Part shown: positions 40,697 to 48,466 of the stretch, one piece after another
How the letters are laid out: the number at the start of each line of letters is the position of its first letter
Position numbering within the stretch: the first letter of the stretch is position 1
Source: Microbacterium sp. Leaf288
Lineage (GTDB): Bacteria; Actinomycetota; Actinomycetes; Actinomycetales; Microbacteriaceae
Assembly (NCBI RefSeq): GCF_001422925.1
Contig: NZ_LMNI01000001.1
Coordinates: forward strand, 552,087 to 616,086
Length of the DNA: 64,000 bases
Reading direction: 5' to 3'
The notes under the pieces: generated by a model
Databases searched by the model: none
Told to the model about the DNA's origin: nothing
What the model saw: the letters and a program-made list of their open reading frames with translations, nothing else
Made by a program: the position numbers and the translations under genes

Positions 40697-42673
40697 CTAC
40701 CGCAGTGTGGCGGCGGGCTCCGGCCGGTGCACGCCGCGGGGCCGGTAGCCGAGCGCATCGGCGACGCCGGCGAGGTCGGCGAGGTACCAGAGGATCGCGA
40801 GCCACATCTCGGTGCCCTGCAGTCCCGGCTCGGTCTCGATGAGACCGCGCGCCGCGGGGCTCGGCTCGCGGAACGAGAACCCGGCGCCCGGCACCCACGT
40901 CGCCAGGGCGTCGGAGAGCAGGCGCGCGGCGAGCTCTCGCACCTCGTCGTCGCGGTAGCCGGTGCCGCGCGCGAGCCACAGCGGGTGCGCGACGTCGAGC
41001 ACGTTGCACGCGTTGCGGGCGCCCGGTGCGAACCAGCGCGGGTCGCGGGCGTGGCGCAGCACCGTGTCGATCACGCGGTCGGGGTGGGGCAGCGGCACGC
41101 CGAACTGCGCGAACGTGCCGCGCGAGGCGCGGTAGAACCCATTCACGACGGGGAGAATCCCGCGGTCGGGTGTGGCCGAACCCCACATGCCGGTCTGCGG
41201 GTCGGTGTTGAGCAGCAGCCACCCGAACAGCGCCTCCTCCACACCCGCCGGAATCGGATGCCCCGCACGCTTCGTCCACAGAATCGCGGTGCCGAAGCCG
41301 TCGATGTGGTGTCCGGCGCCCCACGCGTCGGTGGCCCACGGCAGACTCTCGCAGAACTCGACGACCCGTTCGGGGGTCGCCGCGGTCACCCACGTGAGAG
41401 GAGCGGGAAATGCCGACCCCAGCAGATCGAGCGCGTAGCCCGTGCTCAGCACGTGATAGGCGACGTCGCCGTGGGAGAAGCCGAGGCCCGCCTGCTGACG
41501 CCCGTCCGCATCGAGGGGAGCGACCGCGCCGGTCGTTGCATCCTGCCAGCCCTGCAGGCGGCGGATCTGCGCGTCGACCGACGCCTGCGGCGGCGCCGTG
41601 CCGAGCAGCAGATCCGCGATCTCGATCGCGTCGGCCTGGGCGCGTACGGTCGGGGCGGCGCCGGGGCGGTCCGTGAAGAGTCCGAGGTCGTCGTTCCACG
41701 CGCGTTGAAGGACGACGGATGCCTCGTCCCTCGCGCGCGCCGCCAGTTCGGCGACGCGTTCGGCCAGGCCGGCGACGTCATCGCTCCCGGTCGAGGCGCC
41801 GGCTGCCGTGAAGACGTTGTTCGGCGCTGCGGTCTGGCCGCCGGGCGCGGGGGCCCGGGACGGCGTGTGAGCGGGGTCGGCATCGGGCGGGAGCCCTGCG
41901 TCCGGCGCGGGTTCGGACTCGGGCTCGGACTCGGGCACGGACCGGAGCTCGGGCGAGACGGCAGCCTCCGACGCGGCCGTGGCCAGGGCGGCGAGCACCG
42001 CCGGCGGCGTCTCCACGGGCTCGCGTGGTTCGGGGGAGTCGGGACGGTCCTCGGTGCCCCGGGCGGCAGCATCCGCCGCCGCATCGGGGTGGATGCCGGT
42101 GTCGTCGGGCTCGACGCGCCAGCGGATGAACCGCGCGGGGTTCCCGCCGACGACGGCGCCCGCCGGCACGTCCTTGGTGACGACCGCGCTGGCGGCGAGC
42201 ACGGAGTGCGACCCGACGCTGACGCCGTCGAGGATCACGACGTGCGAGCCGATCCAGACGTCGTCGCCGATCTCGATGCCCTTCGAGGTCAAGGGCTGGC
42301 GGAAGACGGGCGTGCCCGACTCCATCGAGTGGTTGAAGCCGAGGATCGAGGTGTGCGCGCCGATGCGGACGCCGTCGCCCATCGTGACCCGGCCGCGGAT
42401 CACCGTGTACGGGTTGATGCTGCAGTCGGCGCCGGCCCGGAGGTCGCCGGTGAGGTAGGCGCCTGCCGCGACGTACGTGCGGTCGCCGAGGCGCAGCGAT
42501 TCGTTGTCGATCGAGGCGAGCTCGGAGAGGAAGCACTGCTCACCGAGCTCTTGGTCGGAGCGGCCCGCGACGACGGTCTGCTGGAGGAGCAGCTGCGCTT
42601 CGCGCTCGGACGGGGTCGCCTCGCTCCAGAAATCCCAGGGCGAGTACTCGTGAGCGGCGATCGCGGGAGACAT
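40697..42673 (-). CDS. Two-domain protein: hexapeptide acyltransferase fused to an unknown alpha-helical domain
   Basis: 658 residues. Residues about 60-190 are a left-handed beta-helix acyltransferase of the maltose/galactoside O-acetyltransferase type (IGAHTSILGFNH, IGDDVWIGSHVVI, VVGGNPARFIRWR), expected to use acetyl-CoA. Residues 195-310 are an acidic Pro/Ala/Glu linker. Residues 315-655 are helix-rich with aromatic blocks (AWGAGHHIDGFGTAILWTKR, TGMWGSATPDRGILPVVNGF) that recall alpha/alpha-toroid enzymes, but I do not recognise the family. The acceptor may be a cell-surface sugar. The only plausible start, ATG 42673, uses the last A of the CCA end of the tRNA just upstream, so the mRNA must be part of, or begin at, the tRNA 3' end. 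Confidence 0.75.
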   Translation of the reverse strand: MSPAIAAHEYSPWDFWSEATPSEREAQLLLQQTVVAGRSDQELGEQCFLSELASIDNESLRLGDRTYVAAGAYLTGDLRAGADCSINPYTVIRGRVTMGDGVRIGAHTSILGFNHSMESGTPVFRQPLTSKGIEIGDDVWIGSHVVILDGVSVGSHSVLAASAVVTKDVPAGAVVGGNPARFIRWRVEPDDTGIHPDAAADAAARGTEDRPDSPEPREPVETPPAVLAALATAASEAAVSPELRSVPESEPESEPAPDAGLPPDADPAHTPSRAPAPGGQTAAPNNVFTAAGASTGSDDVAGLAERVAELAARARDEASVVLQRAWNDDLGLFTDRPGAAPTVRAQADAIEIADLLLGTAPPQASVDAQIRRLQGWQDATTGAVAPLDADGRQQAGLGFSHGDVAYHVLSTGYALDLLGSAFPAPLTWVTAATPERVVEFCESLPWATDAWGAGHHIDGFGTAILWTKRAGHPIPAGVEEALFGWLLLNTDPQTGMWGSATPDRGILPVVNGFYRASRGTFAQFGVPLPHPDRVIDTVLRHARDPRWFAPGARNACNVLDVAHPLWLARGTGYRDDEVRELAARLLSDALATWVPGAGFSFREPSPAARGLIETEPGLQGTEMWLAILWYLADLAGVADALGYRPRGVHRPEPAATLR

Positions 42674-42746
42674 GGAGGGGCTGACGGGAATCGAACCCGC
42701 GCTGTCTGCTTGGGAAGCAGAAGTTCTGCCATTGAACTACAGCCCC
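42673..42746 (-). tRNA. tRNA-Gly (anticodon CCC)
   Basis: Read on the minus strand, 42746-42676 gives a 71-base cloverleaf. The acceptor stem is GGGGCTG with CAGCCCC. The D arm is followed by the anticodon stem TCTGC/GCAGA with loop TTCCCAA (anticodon CCC). The T arm is GCGGG TTCGATT CCCGT. The discriminator base is U, as expected for glycine. The CCA end is encoded (42675-42673), and its final A is the first base of the acyltransferase ATG. It decodes GGG. Confidence 0.95.
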
Positions 42747-42813
42747 GGACGCCGGCATCCCGGCGCTCGCGCGCCTGTTACAGCGCCCGGCCAGCATAAC
42801 AGCACGGTCCGGA

Positions 42814-42819
42814 TAGGCT
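42814..42819 (+). promoter_or_regulatory. -10 hexamer TAGGCT, leaderless type
   Basis: TAGGCT is six bases before the GTG of dcd, the same hexamer and spacing as at 4740. Confidence 0.55.
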
Positions 42820-42825
42820 GGCTCC

Positions 42826-43431
42826 GTGCTGCTGAGTGACCGCGACATCCGGCTCGAGATCGACGCGGGGCGCCTCGCGCTCGACCCGTGGGACCCCGCG
42901 ATGGTGCAGCCGTCGAGCGTCGACGTGCGGCTCGATCGGTACTTCCGGCTGTTCGACAACCACAAGTACCCGTTCATCGATCCCGCCGAGGACCAGCCCG
43001 AGCTGACGCGCCTCATCGAGGTCGACCCCGAAGAGCCGTTCATCCTCCACCCGGGCGAGTTCGCGCTCGGCTCGACGTTCGAGCAGATCACGCTTCCCGA
43101 CGACATCGCGGCCCGCCTCGAGGGCAAGTCGTCGCTCGGTCGCCTCGGGCTGTTGACCCACTCGACCGCGGGCTTCATCGACCCCGGCTTCTCGGGCCAC
43201 GTCACGCTCGAGCTCTCGAACGTCGCGACTCTGCCCATCAAGCTCTGGCCCGGCATGAAGATCGGCCAGGTCTGCTACTTCCGCCTCACCTCGCCCGCTG
43301 AGAGCCCGTACGGCTCGGGGCCGTACGGCAACAGGTATCAGGGGCAGCGCGGGCCCACGGCATCCCGTTCCTTCCAGAACTTCCACCGCAGCGACGTCGG
43401 CGCGACGGATGCCGGGAGCCGCGGCGCCTGA
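42826..43431 (+). CDS. dcd: dCTP deaminase, probably bifunctional (dUMP-forming)
   Basis: A 201-residue trimeric dUTPase-fold enzyme. The conserved core [10 protein letters not shown] then [20 protein letters not shown] carries the catalytic Glu and the nucleotide site. Actinobacterial members convert dCTP directly to dUMP, making the thymidylate precursor while avoiding free dUTP. The GTG start has the leaderless -10 at 42814. It is divergent from the tRNA-Gly and convergent with the next gene, four bases apart. Confidence 0.95.
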   Translation: MLLSDRDIRLEIDAGRLALDPWDPAMVQPSSVDVRLDRYFRLFDNHKYPFIDPAEDQPELTRLIEVDPEEPFILHPGEFALGSTFEQITLPDDIAARLEGKSSLGRLGLLTHSTAGFIDPGFSGHVTLELSNVATLPIKLWPGMKIGQVCYFRLTSPAESPYGSGPYGNRYQGQRGPTASRSFQNFHRSDVGATDAGSRGA

Positions 43432-43435
43432 AAGC

Positions 43436-44410
43436 TTAGGGCGTGGGCTCGACGATGCCCGGCTCGCGCGCGTAGACGTGCACCTGCTCCCCGTCGAGCA
43501 CGAACTGCAGCGCCGTGCCCTCGGCGAAGCGTTCGCGCAGCTCTGACGGCGCCTGCCTGCCGACCACCAGTGCCGCCTGTGCAGGGAAAGGGCCTGCGCC
43601 GCACGCGCCGCCGAGGTAGGAGGGGTTGTCGCCCACCCCGCTGAAGACGATCAGGCAGGGGACGGCCCCCTGAGTCCCGTCGCCCGTGACCTGCGGCTGC
43701 GACAGCACCGAGAGACCGTAGAACGACTCGAAGGCGAGGGAGTCCTCGGTCGGGCCGCCCCAGACCTCCTCCGGCCAGTCGGCGTCGGGGTCCACCCCGA
43801 GCACGCCGACCCGGCCCGCCTCCATGGTCTGCACGAGCACCGTCAGTCCGACTCCGACCAGCATCGCGACGACGACCGAGGCTGCCCACACGACGGGTGT
43901 GCGGCGCCACCACGGGCGGCCGGGCGCGTTCTCGACAGCGTCGGGATCGACGACGTCGCCACCGGCGTCGCTGCCGGGGTCGGCAGCTGGGCCCACGCGC
44001 CCGGAGGCTCCGGCCGACGCGCCAGCGGAGGCTGGAGGCGTGGGGACCGTTCCGCTCGCGAGGTCGTCCGCACCCAGCGCCTCCGCGGGGGAGCCGTGCT
44101 CGTCGCGATCCGGGGCGATCGGGTCCGCTGCGGCCGCGGCATCCGTCTCCTCCGATGCGGGCGGGGCGATGGCTTGCGGTTCCGCGACGTCCTCGTCGCC
44201 ATCGAAGGCGGACCTGCGCGGGGTTCCGCCGTTGGTCGAGACACGTGCGCTCGCCGCGACGTTCGCCGCGCTCGCGGCCGCGGCCTGCTTCTCGAGCTCG
44301 CCCAGCCGGGCGAGTGCGGCGGGGTCATCGAGGATGTCGGCGTCGCGTGCGTACGCGCGCCTGCGCAGCTCGGCGAGCTCGTCGCGCGAGGAGTCGGTCG
44401 GCGTTGACAT
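43436..44410 (-). CDS. Single-pass membrane protein of unknown function, family copy A
   Basis: 324 residues: an N-terminal helical motif (DELAELRRRAYARDADILDD then ALARLGELE), a long acidic low-complexity cytosolic linker, one transmembrane helix (about 172-192) and an extracellular domain with two cysteines that probably pair (VPCLIVFS and GGACGAG). It is homologous to the protein at 51087-51782 over both ends (LGVDPDADWPEEVWGGPTED and the C-terminal EGTALQFVLDGEQVHVYA). The linker includes a segment (121-144) encoded by a DNA repeat shared with eda. ATG 44410 is preferred over 44419 because GGGGAAGG then stands at normal spacing. Function unknown. Confidence 0.75.
   Translation of the reverse strand: MSTPTDSSRDELAELRRRAYARDADILDDPAALARLGELEKQAAAASAANVAASARVSTNGGTPRRSAFDGDEDVAEPQAIAPPASEETDAAAAADPIAPDRDEHGSPAEALGADDLASGTVPTPPASAGASAGASGRVGPAADPGSDAGGDVVDPDAVENAPGRPWWRRTPVVWAASVVVAMLVGVGLTVLVQTMEAGRVGVLGVDPDADWPEEVWGGPTEDSLAFESFYGLSVLSQPQVTGDGTQGAVPCLIVFSGVGDNPSYLGGACGAGPFPAQAALVVGRQAPSELRERFAEGTALQFVLDGEQVHVYAREPGIVEPTP
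43981..44045 (-). repeat. Dispersed coding repeat, copy 2
   Basis: The minus strand of this 65-base stretch matches 33052-33119. Bases 43981-44027 (47 bases) are identical, then a variable 9-base segment (three shorter than in copy 1), then CCCCACGCC again identical. It lies in the linker of membrane protein copy A. Confidence 0.8.
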
Positions 44411-44442
44411 CGAGGCCATCCTTCCCCATCGCGCCCGGCGCG

Positions 44443-45195
44443 CTAGCTTCCGACGACGAGGGCGAGCGATGTGTCGCCGCAGGCGAGCACCGACGTGCCG
44501 CCGGAGAGCCTGACGGGGGTCGGCGACAGCGCCCGCACGGCGGCGGTGAGGTCGTCACCGCGGAGCATCGATCCCGGCTCGCGCCGCGCGTCGGTCGAGG
44601 TCACGACCCGGCCGGAGGCGTTGACGAGGGTCGCGGGCATCTCGCCCGCGCGCAGCACCGGAAGGAGCACGCGTTCGAGCCGATCGACCAGGGCGTCCGC
44701 TCCGACGACGCCGATCATCGAACCCTCGCGCACCACAGGCGTGGTGATGGTGACGGTGTAGTCATCGGTGCACACGTAGTCGACGTACGGGCCGGTGAGG
44801 TGCCGCGTGCCCGTCGCCTGCGGAACCCGCCACCACTCCAGTGCGGTGTAGTCGCGGAACTGCTCGTGGGTCGGGTCGTCGATCGTGGCCAGCCGCCGCA
44901 CCCCGTGGGCCGAACCGGTGGTTCCGAGCCACCAGGCGAGGTGCCATTCGGCGTCGGTCAGAACGCCCGGCGCCGCCACGAATCCCGCGCCGGTGAGCAG
45001 CGTCTCTCCCGAGACGGCGGGCACGGCGAACGCCTCGACGAGGGGATCGATCGCCTTCGCCGTCAGCGCGTGGGCCGAGGCGAGCTGCTCCTCGAGCAGA
45101 TCGCGCCACCCGTCGATCATGGCGAAGATGCCGTCGATGGTCGCGGCGACACGGATCGCCACGTCGGCCGGAGACCTGGTCGCGATGGTGGTCAT
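44443..45195 (-). CDS. Free-standing cache-domain protein
   Basis: A 250-residue protein. Residues about 80-220 resemble a PDC/cache sensor domain (FRDYTALEWWRVPQATGTRH, GPYVDYVCTDDYTVTITTPV, GSMIGVVGADALVDRL). Cache domains normally sit outside the membrane between two helices, but here there is no signal peptide or transmembrane segment, so it would be cytosolic. Its ATG at 45195 overlaps the stop of the GntR gene (ATGA), so it is co-translated with that regulator and lies beside a polyamine-type importer. It probably binds the transported ligand or a relative of it; a storage, buffering or anti-regulator role is speculation. Confidence 0.75.
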   Translation of the reverse strand: MTTIATRSPADVAIRVAATIDGIFAMIDGWRDLLEEQLASAHALTAKAIDPLVEAFAVPAVSGETLLTGAGFVAAPGVLTDAEWHLAWWLGTTGSAHGVRRLATIDDPTHEQFRDYTALEWWRVPQATGTRHLTGPYVDYVCTDDYTVTITTPVVREGSMIGVVGADALVDRLERVLLPVLRAGEMPATLVNASGRVVTSTDARREPGSMLRGDDLTAAVRALSPTPVRLSGGTSVLACGDTSLALVVGS

Positions 45196-45977
45196 GGGAC
45201 GTCCTTCGGGTCGGATGCTGCGTCCTCGGTGCGCGCGTCGATGCGCGCTCGCTCGTCGATGAGCCATTCGAAGGCGCTGTTGATATGTGTGATCGTCTCC
45301 GCGCGGGCCTTGTCGGGTGCCACGTCGCGGATGGCGTCGATGACCCGCGTGCGGGCGATGGCGCTGCGGTCACGGTACTCCTGCTCCCGCAGGCACATCC
45401 AGAGGAGGGAGCCGGCCTCTCCCTGCAGGCGCATCTCCTCGTGCACGAGGCGGGGCGACTGACTGACGGCCGCGACCTCGAGCCGGAACCGGCTCACGGC
45501 TCGCCTCGCGCCGCCGGCCGTCGTGAGATCCGCGGCGTCGGCGATGCGCACGAGCGTCTCGATGTCGTCGTCGCTTGCGCGGCCTGCGGCGGTCTCGGCC
45601 GCCGTGCCGGCGATCGCCGAGGTGTGCAGGGCGAAGTCGCGCAGCTCGATGCGGCTGAGCTCGCGCAGGCGCCGCTCCAGCAGGCGGGTCGCGGCGTCGC
45701 GGTCGAAGGTGACGAAGCTGCCGCCGTCGCGGCCGCGCCGGGTCTTGACGAGCCCTTTGTCGCGCAGCACCTCCAGCGCCTCGCGCGCGGTGACGAGGGC
45801 CACTCCGAGGCTTCGCGAGAGGTCCGCTTCGCTGGGCAGGCGCTCGCCGTCGTGGAGGACGCCGGTCACGATCGCATCGGTGAGCCGCTTCTCGACGAGC
45901 TCGGCCCTGCCGGTGCCGTCCAGCGGGGCGAAGACGACGGCGCGGGCGGCGTCGACTCTTCCCGTCGCGTGCGGCAT
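45192..45977 (-). CDS. GntR family transcriptional regulator, FadR subfamily
   Basis: 261 residues: an N-terminal winged helix (GERLPSEADLSRSLGVALVT then AREALEVLRDKGLVKTRRGR) and an FCD-type helical effector domain (about 110-245) with a His in THINSAFEW that may be part of the metal site. FadR-type regulators respond to small acids or amines. The open frame reaches 46058, but ATG 45977 is preferred because CGGGAG is well placed and the upstream part would overlap the promoter region. It is divergent from the transporter, with an operator-like palindrome between them. Confidence 0.85.
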   Translation of the reverse strand: MPHATGRVDAARAVVFAPLDGTGRAELVEKRLTDAIVTGVLHDGERLPSEADLSRSLGVALVTAREALEVLRDKGLVKTRRGRDGGSFVTFDRDAATRLLERRLRELSRIELRDFALHTSAIAGTAAETAAGRASDDDIETLVRIADAADLTTAGGARRAVSRFRLEVAAVSQSPRLVHEEMRLQGEAGSLLWMCLREQEYRDRSAIARTRVIDAIRDVAPDKARAETITHINSAFEWLIDERARIDARTEDAASDPKDVP

Positions 45978-46051
45978 GGGACTCCCGGGTGGACGGCGGA
46001 AGAAGGTGTCCTCCGCAACTGTGACCCGACCGTAACACGGCACCCCCTCTT

Positions 46052-46071
46052 TTGACATATGGCTCCATATG
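46052..46071. promoter_or_regulatory. Probable GntR operator and -35 of the polyamine-type operon
   Basis: CATATGGCTCCATATG (46056-46071) is a perfect 7-bp inverted repeat with a 2-base centre. TTGACA (46052-46057) overlaps its left edge and could be the -35 of the rightward operon; no good -10 is visible at 17 bases. The site lies between the divergent GntR and transporter genes. Confidence 0.65.
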
Positions 46072-46102
46072 ATTAACTTCCATCGACATCGAGGGAGACG
46101 TC

Positions 46103-47137
46103 ATGACCGAGCAGCAGCCTGCCATCCGGCTGACCGGACTCACGAAGGAGTTCGGTGCCGTCACGGCCGTCGACCACGTCGACCTCGAGATCGCCGCCGG
46201 CGAGTTCTTCTCGATGCTGGGACCCTCGGGATCGGGCAAGACCACCGTGCTGCGACTGATCGCCGGCTTCGAGCAGCCGACCGCCGGCACGATCCAGCTG
46301 TTCGGGCAGGACGTCACGAAGAAGGCGCCCTTCGACCGCGACGTGAACACCGTCTTCCAGGACTACGCGCTCTTCCCCCATATGACGGTGCTCGACAACG
46401 TCGCCTACGGCCTGCGCGTGCGGGGGATGGGGCGTGCGAAGCGCCGCGACCTCGCGATGACGGCGCTCGCCGCGGTGCGGCTCGACCAGATGGCGGCGCG
46501 CAAGCCGTCACAGCTTTCGGGGGGTCAGCGCCAGCGGGTGGCGCTCGCCCGCGCCACCGTCGTGCAGCCGAAGGTGCTCCTCCTCGACGAGCCGCTGGGC
46601 GCGCTCGACCTCAAGCTCCGCGAGCAGATGCAGGTCGAGCTCAAGCAGATCCAGCGCGACCTCGGCATCACCTTCATCTTCGTGACCCACGATCAGGAGG
46701 AGGCGCTGACGCTCTCCGACCGGATCGCGGTGTTCCATGACGGCCGGATCATCCAGCTCGGCACTCCGCAGGACCTCTACGAGCGACCGGCGTCACGGTT
46801 CGTCGCGGACTTCGTCGGCACCTCCAACCTGTTCGACCACGAGCGGTCCGCGGCCCTCATCGGGCGCGAGGGCGAGCACTCCATCCGCCCCGAGAAGCTC
46901 ACGCTGGCTTCGTCAGCCGCCTCGGCGCCGGGAGAGCACTCGGCCGAGGGAACGGTGGTCGAGTCGATCTACGTGGGAAGCGGCATCCGTCGCGTCATCG
47001 ATCTGGATGCCGGCATGCGGGTGACCGTGCTCGAACGCAACGACCGCACCCGCCTGGCCGACGACGATCGCGGCAACCGCGTGCACGTGACGTGGCACGA
47101 CGAGGACGTCGTCTCGTTGATCCCGCCCGGCACCTGA
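46103..47137 (+). CDS. potA: ABC transporter ATPase, polyamine (PotA) type
   Basis: A 344-residue importer ATPase. Walker A is GPSGSGKTT (40-48), the signature is LSGGQRQRVALARA, Walker B is LLLDEPLGALDLKLRE, and the His switch is FVTHDQEEALTLSD; the C-terminal TOBE-like domain (about 265-344) binds the regulatory region. It drives uptake through the two permeases downstream. The gene order ATPase, binding protein, permease, permease is typical of spermidine/putrescine-type systems. Confidence 0.9.
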   Translation: MTEQQPAIRLTGLTKEFGAVTAVDHVDLEIAAGEFFSMLGPSGSGKTTVLRLIAGFEQPTAGTIQLFGQDVTKKAPFDRDVNTVFQDYALFPHMTVLDNVAYGLRVRGMGRAKRRDLAMTALAAVRLDQMAARKPSQLSGGQRQRVALARATVVQPKVLLLDEPLGALDLKLREQMQVELKQIQRDLGITFIFVTHDQEEALTLSDRIAVFHDGRIIQLGTPQDLYERPASRFVADFVGTSNLFDHERSAALIGREGEHSIRPEKLTLASSAASAPGEHSAEGTVVESIYVGSGIRRVIDLDAGMRVTVLERNDRTRLADDDRGNRVHVTWHDEDVVSLIPPGT

Positions 47138-47216
47138 TCCCCACCCGACCTGGGCGCCCGCGCCCCGGAGCACACAACAGCACAGCCCGATATCAACAGC
47201 ACCGAGAGGAAACACC

Positions 47217-48392
47217 ATGTTGCGCACATCACGGGGGCGGCGCATCGCCGCAACCGCCCTGGCGGTCGGTTCGATCGCCGTCCTGGCCGGCTGCGGCACG
47301 TCCGGCGGCAGCAGCACACCGACGGAGGCCGTCGACGAGCTCGGCGACTACGAAGGCGAAGTCTCGATCATCGCGTGGGCCGGCTACGTCGAAGACGGCA
47401 GCAACGACCCCGACTACGACTGGGTGTCGGGGTTCGAGGAGAAGACCGGCTGCCAGGTCACGTCCAAGACGTTCAACACCTCGGACGAGGCCGTCACCCT
47501 GATGAAGACCGGCGACTACGACGTCGTCTCGGCCTCGGGCGACGCGTCGCTCCGCCTCATCGCGGCCGGTGACGTGCAGCCGGTGAACGTGGACCTCATC
47601 CCGAGCTACGAGGGCGTCTACGACTTCCTCAAGGACCAGCCGTGGAACACCGTCGACGGCGAGCACTACGGCGTGCCCCACGGGTACGGCGCCAACCTCC
47701 TGCTCTACAACACGGAGGTCGTGACCCCGGCACCCACCTCGTGGGACGTCGTCTTCGACAAGGCGGGCGACTACTCCGGCAAGATCACGGCGTACGACAA
47801 CCCGATCTACATCGCCGACGCCGCCGTCTACCTGATGACCCACCAGCCCGACCTCGGCATCGAGAACCCCTATGCGCTCGACGAGACGCAGTTCCAGGCC
47901 GCCGTCGATCTGCTCAAGGAGCAGCGCCAGCACGTCGGAGAGTACTGGTCGGACTACCTGAAGGAGATCCAGGCGTTCGAGACCGGCGACTCCGTCGCGG
48001 GCACGACGTGGCAGGTCATCCAGAACGTCCTCGCCGGCGGGGGCGCGACCACGGACGTCGTGCTCCCCGATGAGGGCGCGACCGGATGGTCGGACACCTG
48101 GATGATCTCGTCGACGACCGAGCACCCGAACTGCTCGTACGCGTGGCTCGACTGGATCGCGAGCCCGGAGGTCAACGGCGTGGCGACCTCGTACTTCGGC
48201 GAGGCGCCGTCGAGCGACGCAGCCTGCGACTACCGCGAGGACTGCGAGGCCTACCACGCCGGCGACGCCGACTACGCGTCGCAGATCTGGTACTGGACGA
48301 CCCCGATCGCCGAGTGCCTCGACGGTCGCACCGACGTCGAGTGCATGGACTACTCGGCGTGGACCGAGGCCTGGTCCGAGATCAAGGGCTGA
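47217..48392 (+). CDS. potD: ABC transporter binding lipoprotein, polyamine (PotD) type
   Basis: 391 residues with a lipobox VLAGC (Cys26) and a PotD/PotF-type binding domain (WAGYVEDGSNDPDYDWVSGF, YGVPHGYGANLLLYNTE, GTTWQVIQNVLAGG). Members bind putrescine, spermidine or related compounds outside the membrane. A CxxxxxC pair near the end (DAACDYREDCEAY) may form a disulfide. AGAGGAAACACC precedes the ATG. A hairpin after the gene separates it from the permeases. Confidence 0.9.
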   Translation: MLRTSRGRRIAATALAVGSIAVLAGCGTSGGSSTPTEAVDELGDYEGEVSIIAWAGYVEDGSNDPDYDWVSGFEEKTGCQVTSKTFNTSDEAVTLMKTGDYDVVSASGDASLRLIAAGDVQPVNVDLIPSYEGVYDFLKDQPWNTVDGEHYGVPHGYGANLLLYNTEVVTPAPTSWDVVFDKAGDYSGKITAYDNPIYIADAAVYLMTHQPDLGIENPYALDETQFQAAVDLLKEQRQHVGEYWSDYLKEIQAFETGDSVAGTTWQVIQNVLAGGGATTDVVLPDEGATGWSDTWMISSTTEHPNCSYAWLDWIASPEVNGVATSYFGEAPSSDAACDYREDCEAYHAGDADYASQIWYWTTPIAECLDGRTDVECMDYSAWTEAWSEIKG

Positions 48393-48405
48393 CCCACGCA
48401 TCGCG

Positions 48406-48435
48406 CCGGGGGCGGACGGATGCCTCCGCCCCCGG
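48406..48435 (+). terminator. Attenuator-like hairpin between binding protein and permease genes
   Basis: An 11-bp perfect stem (CCGGGGGCGGA with TCCGCCCCCGG) with an 8-base loop. It occupies the same place as the hairpin in the sugar importer operon at 25445. Confidence 0.6.
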
Positions 48436-48466
48436 CCTGAACGGATCCCGAACCCGGAGGCACTCG

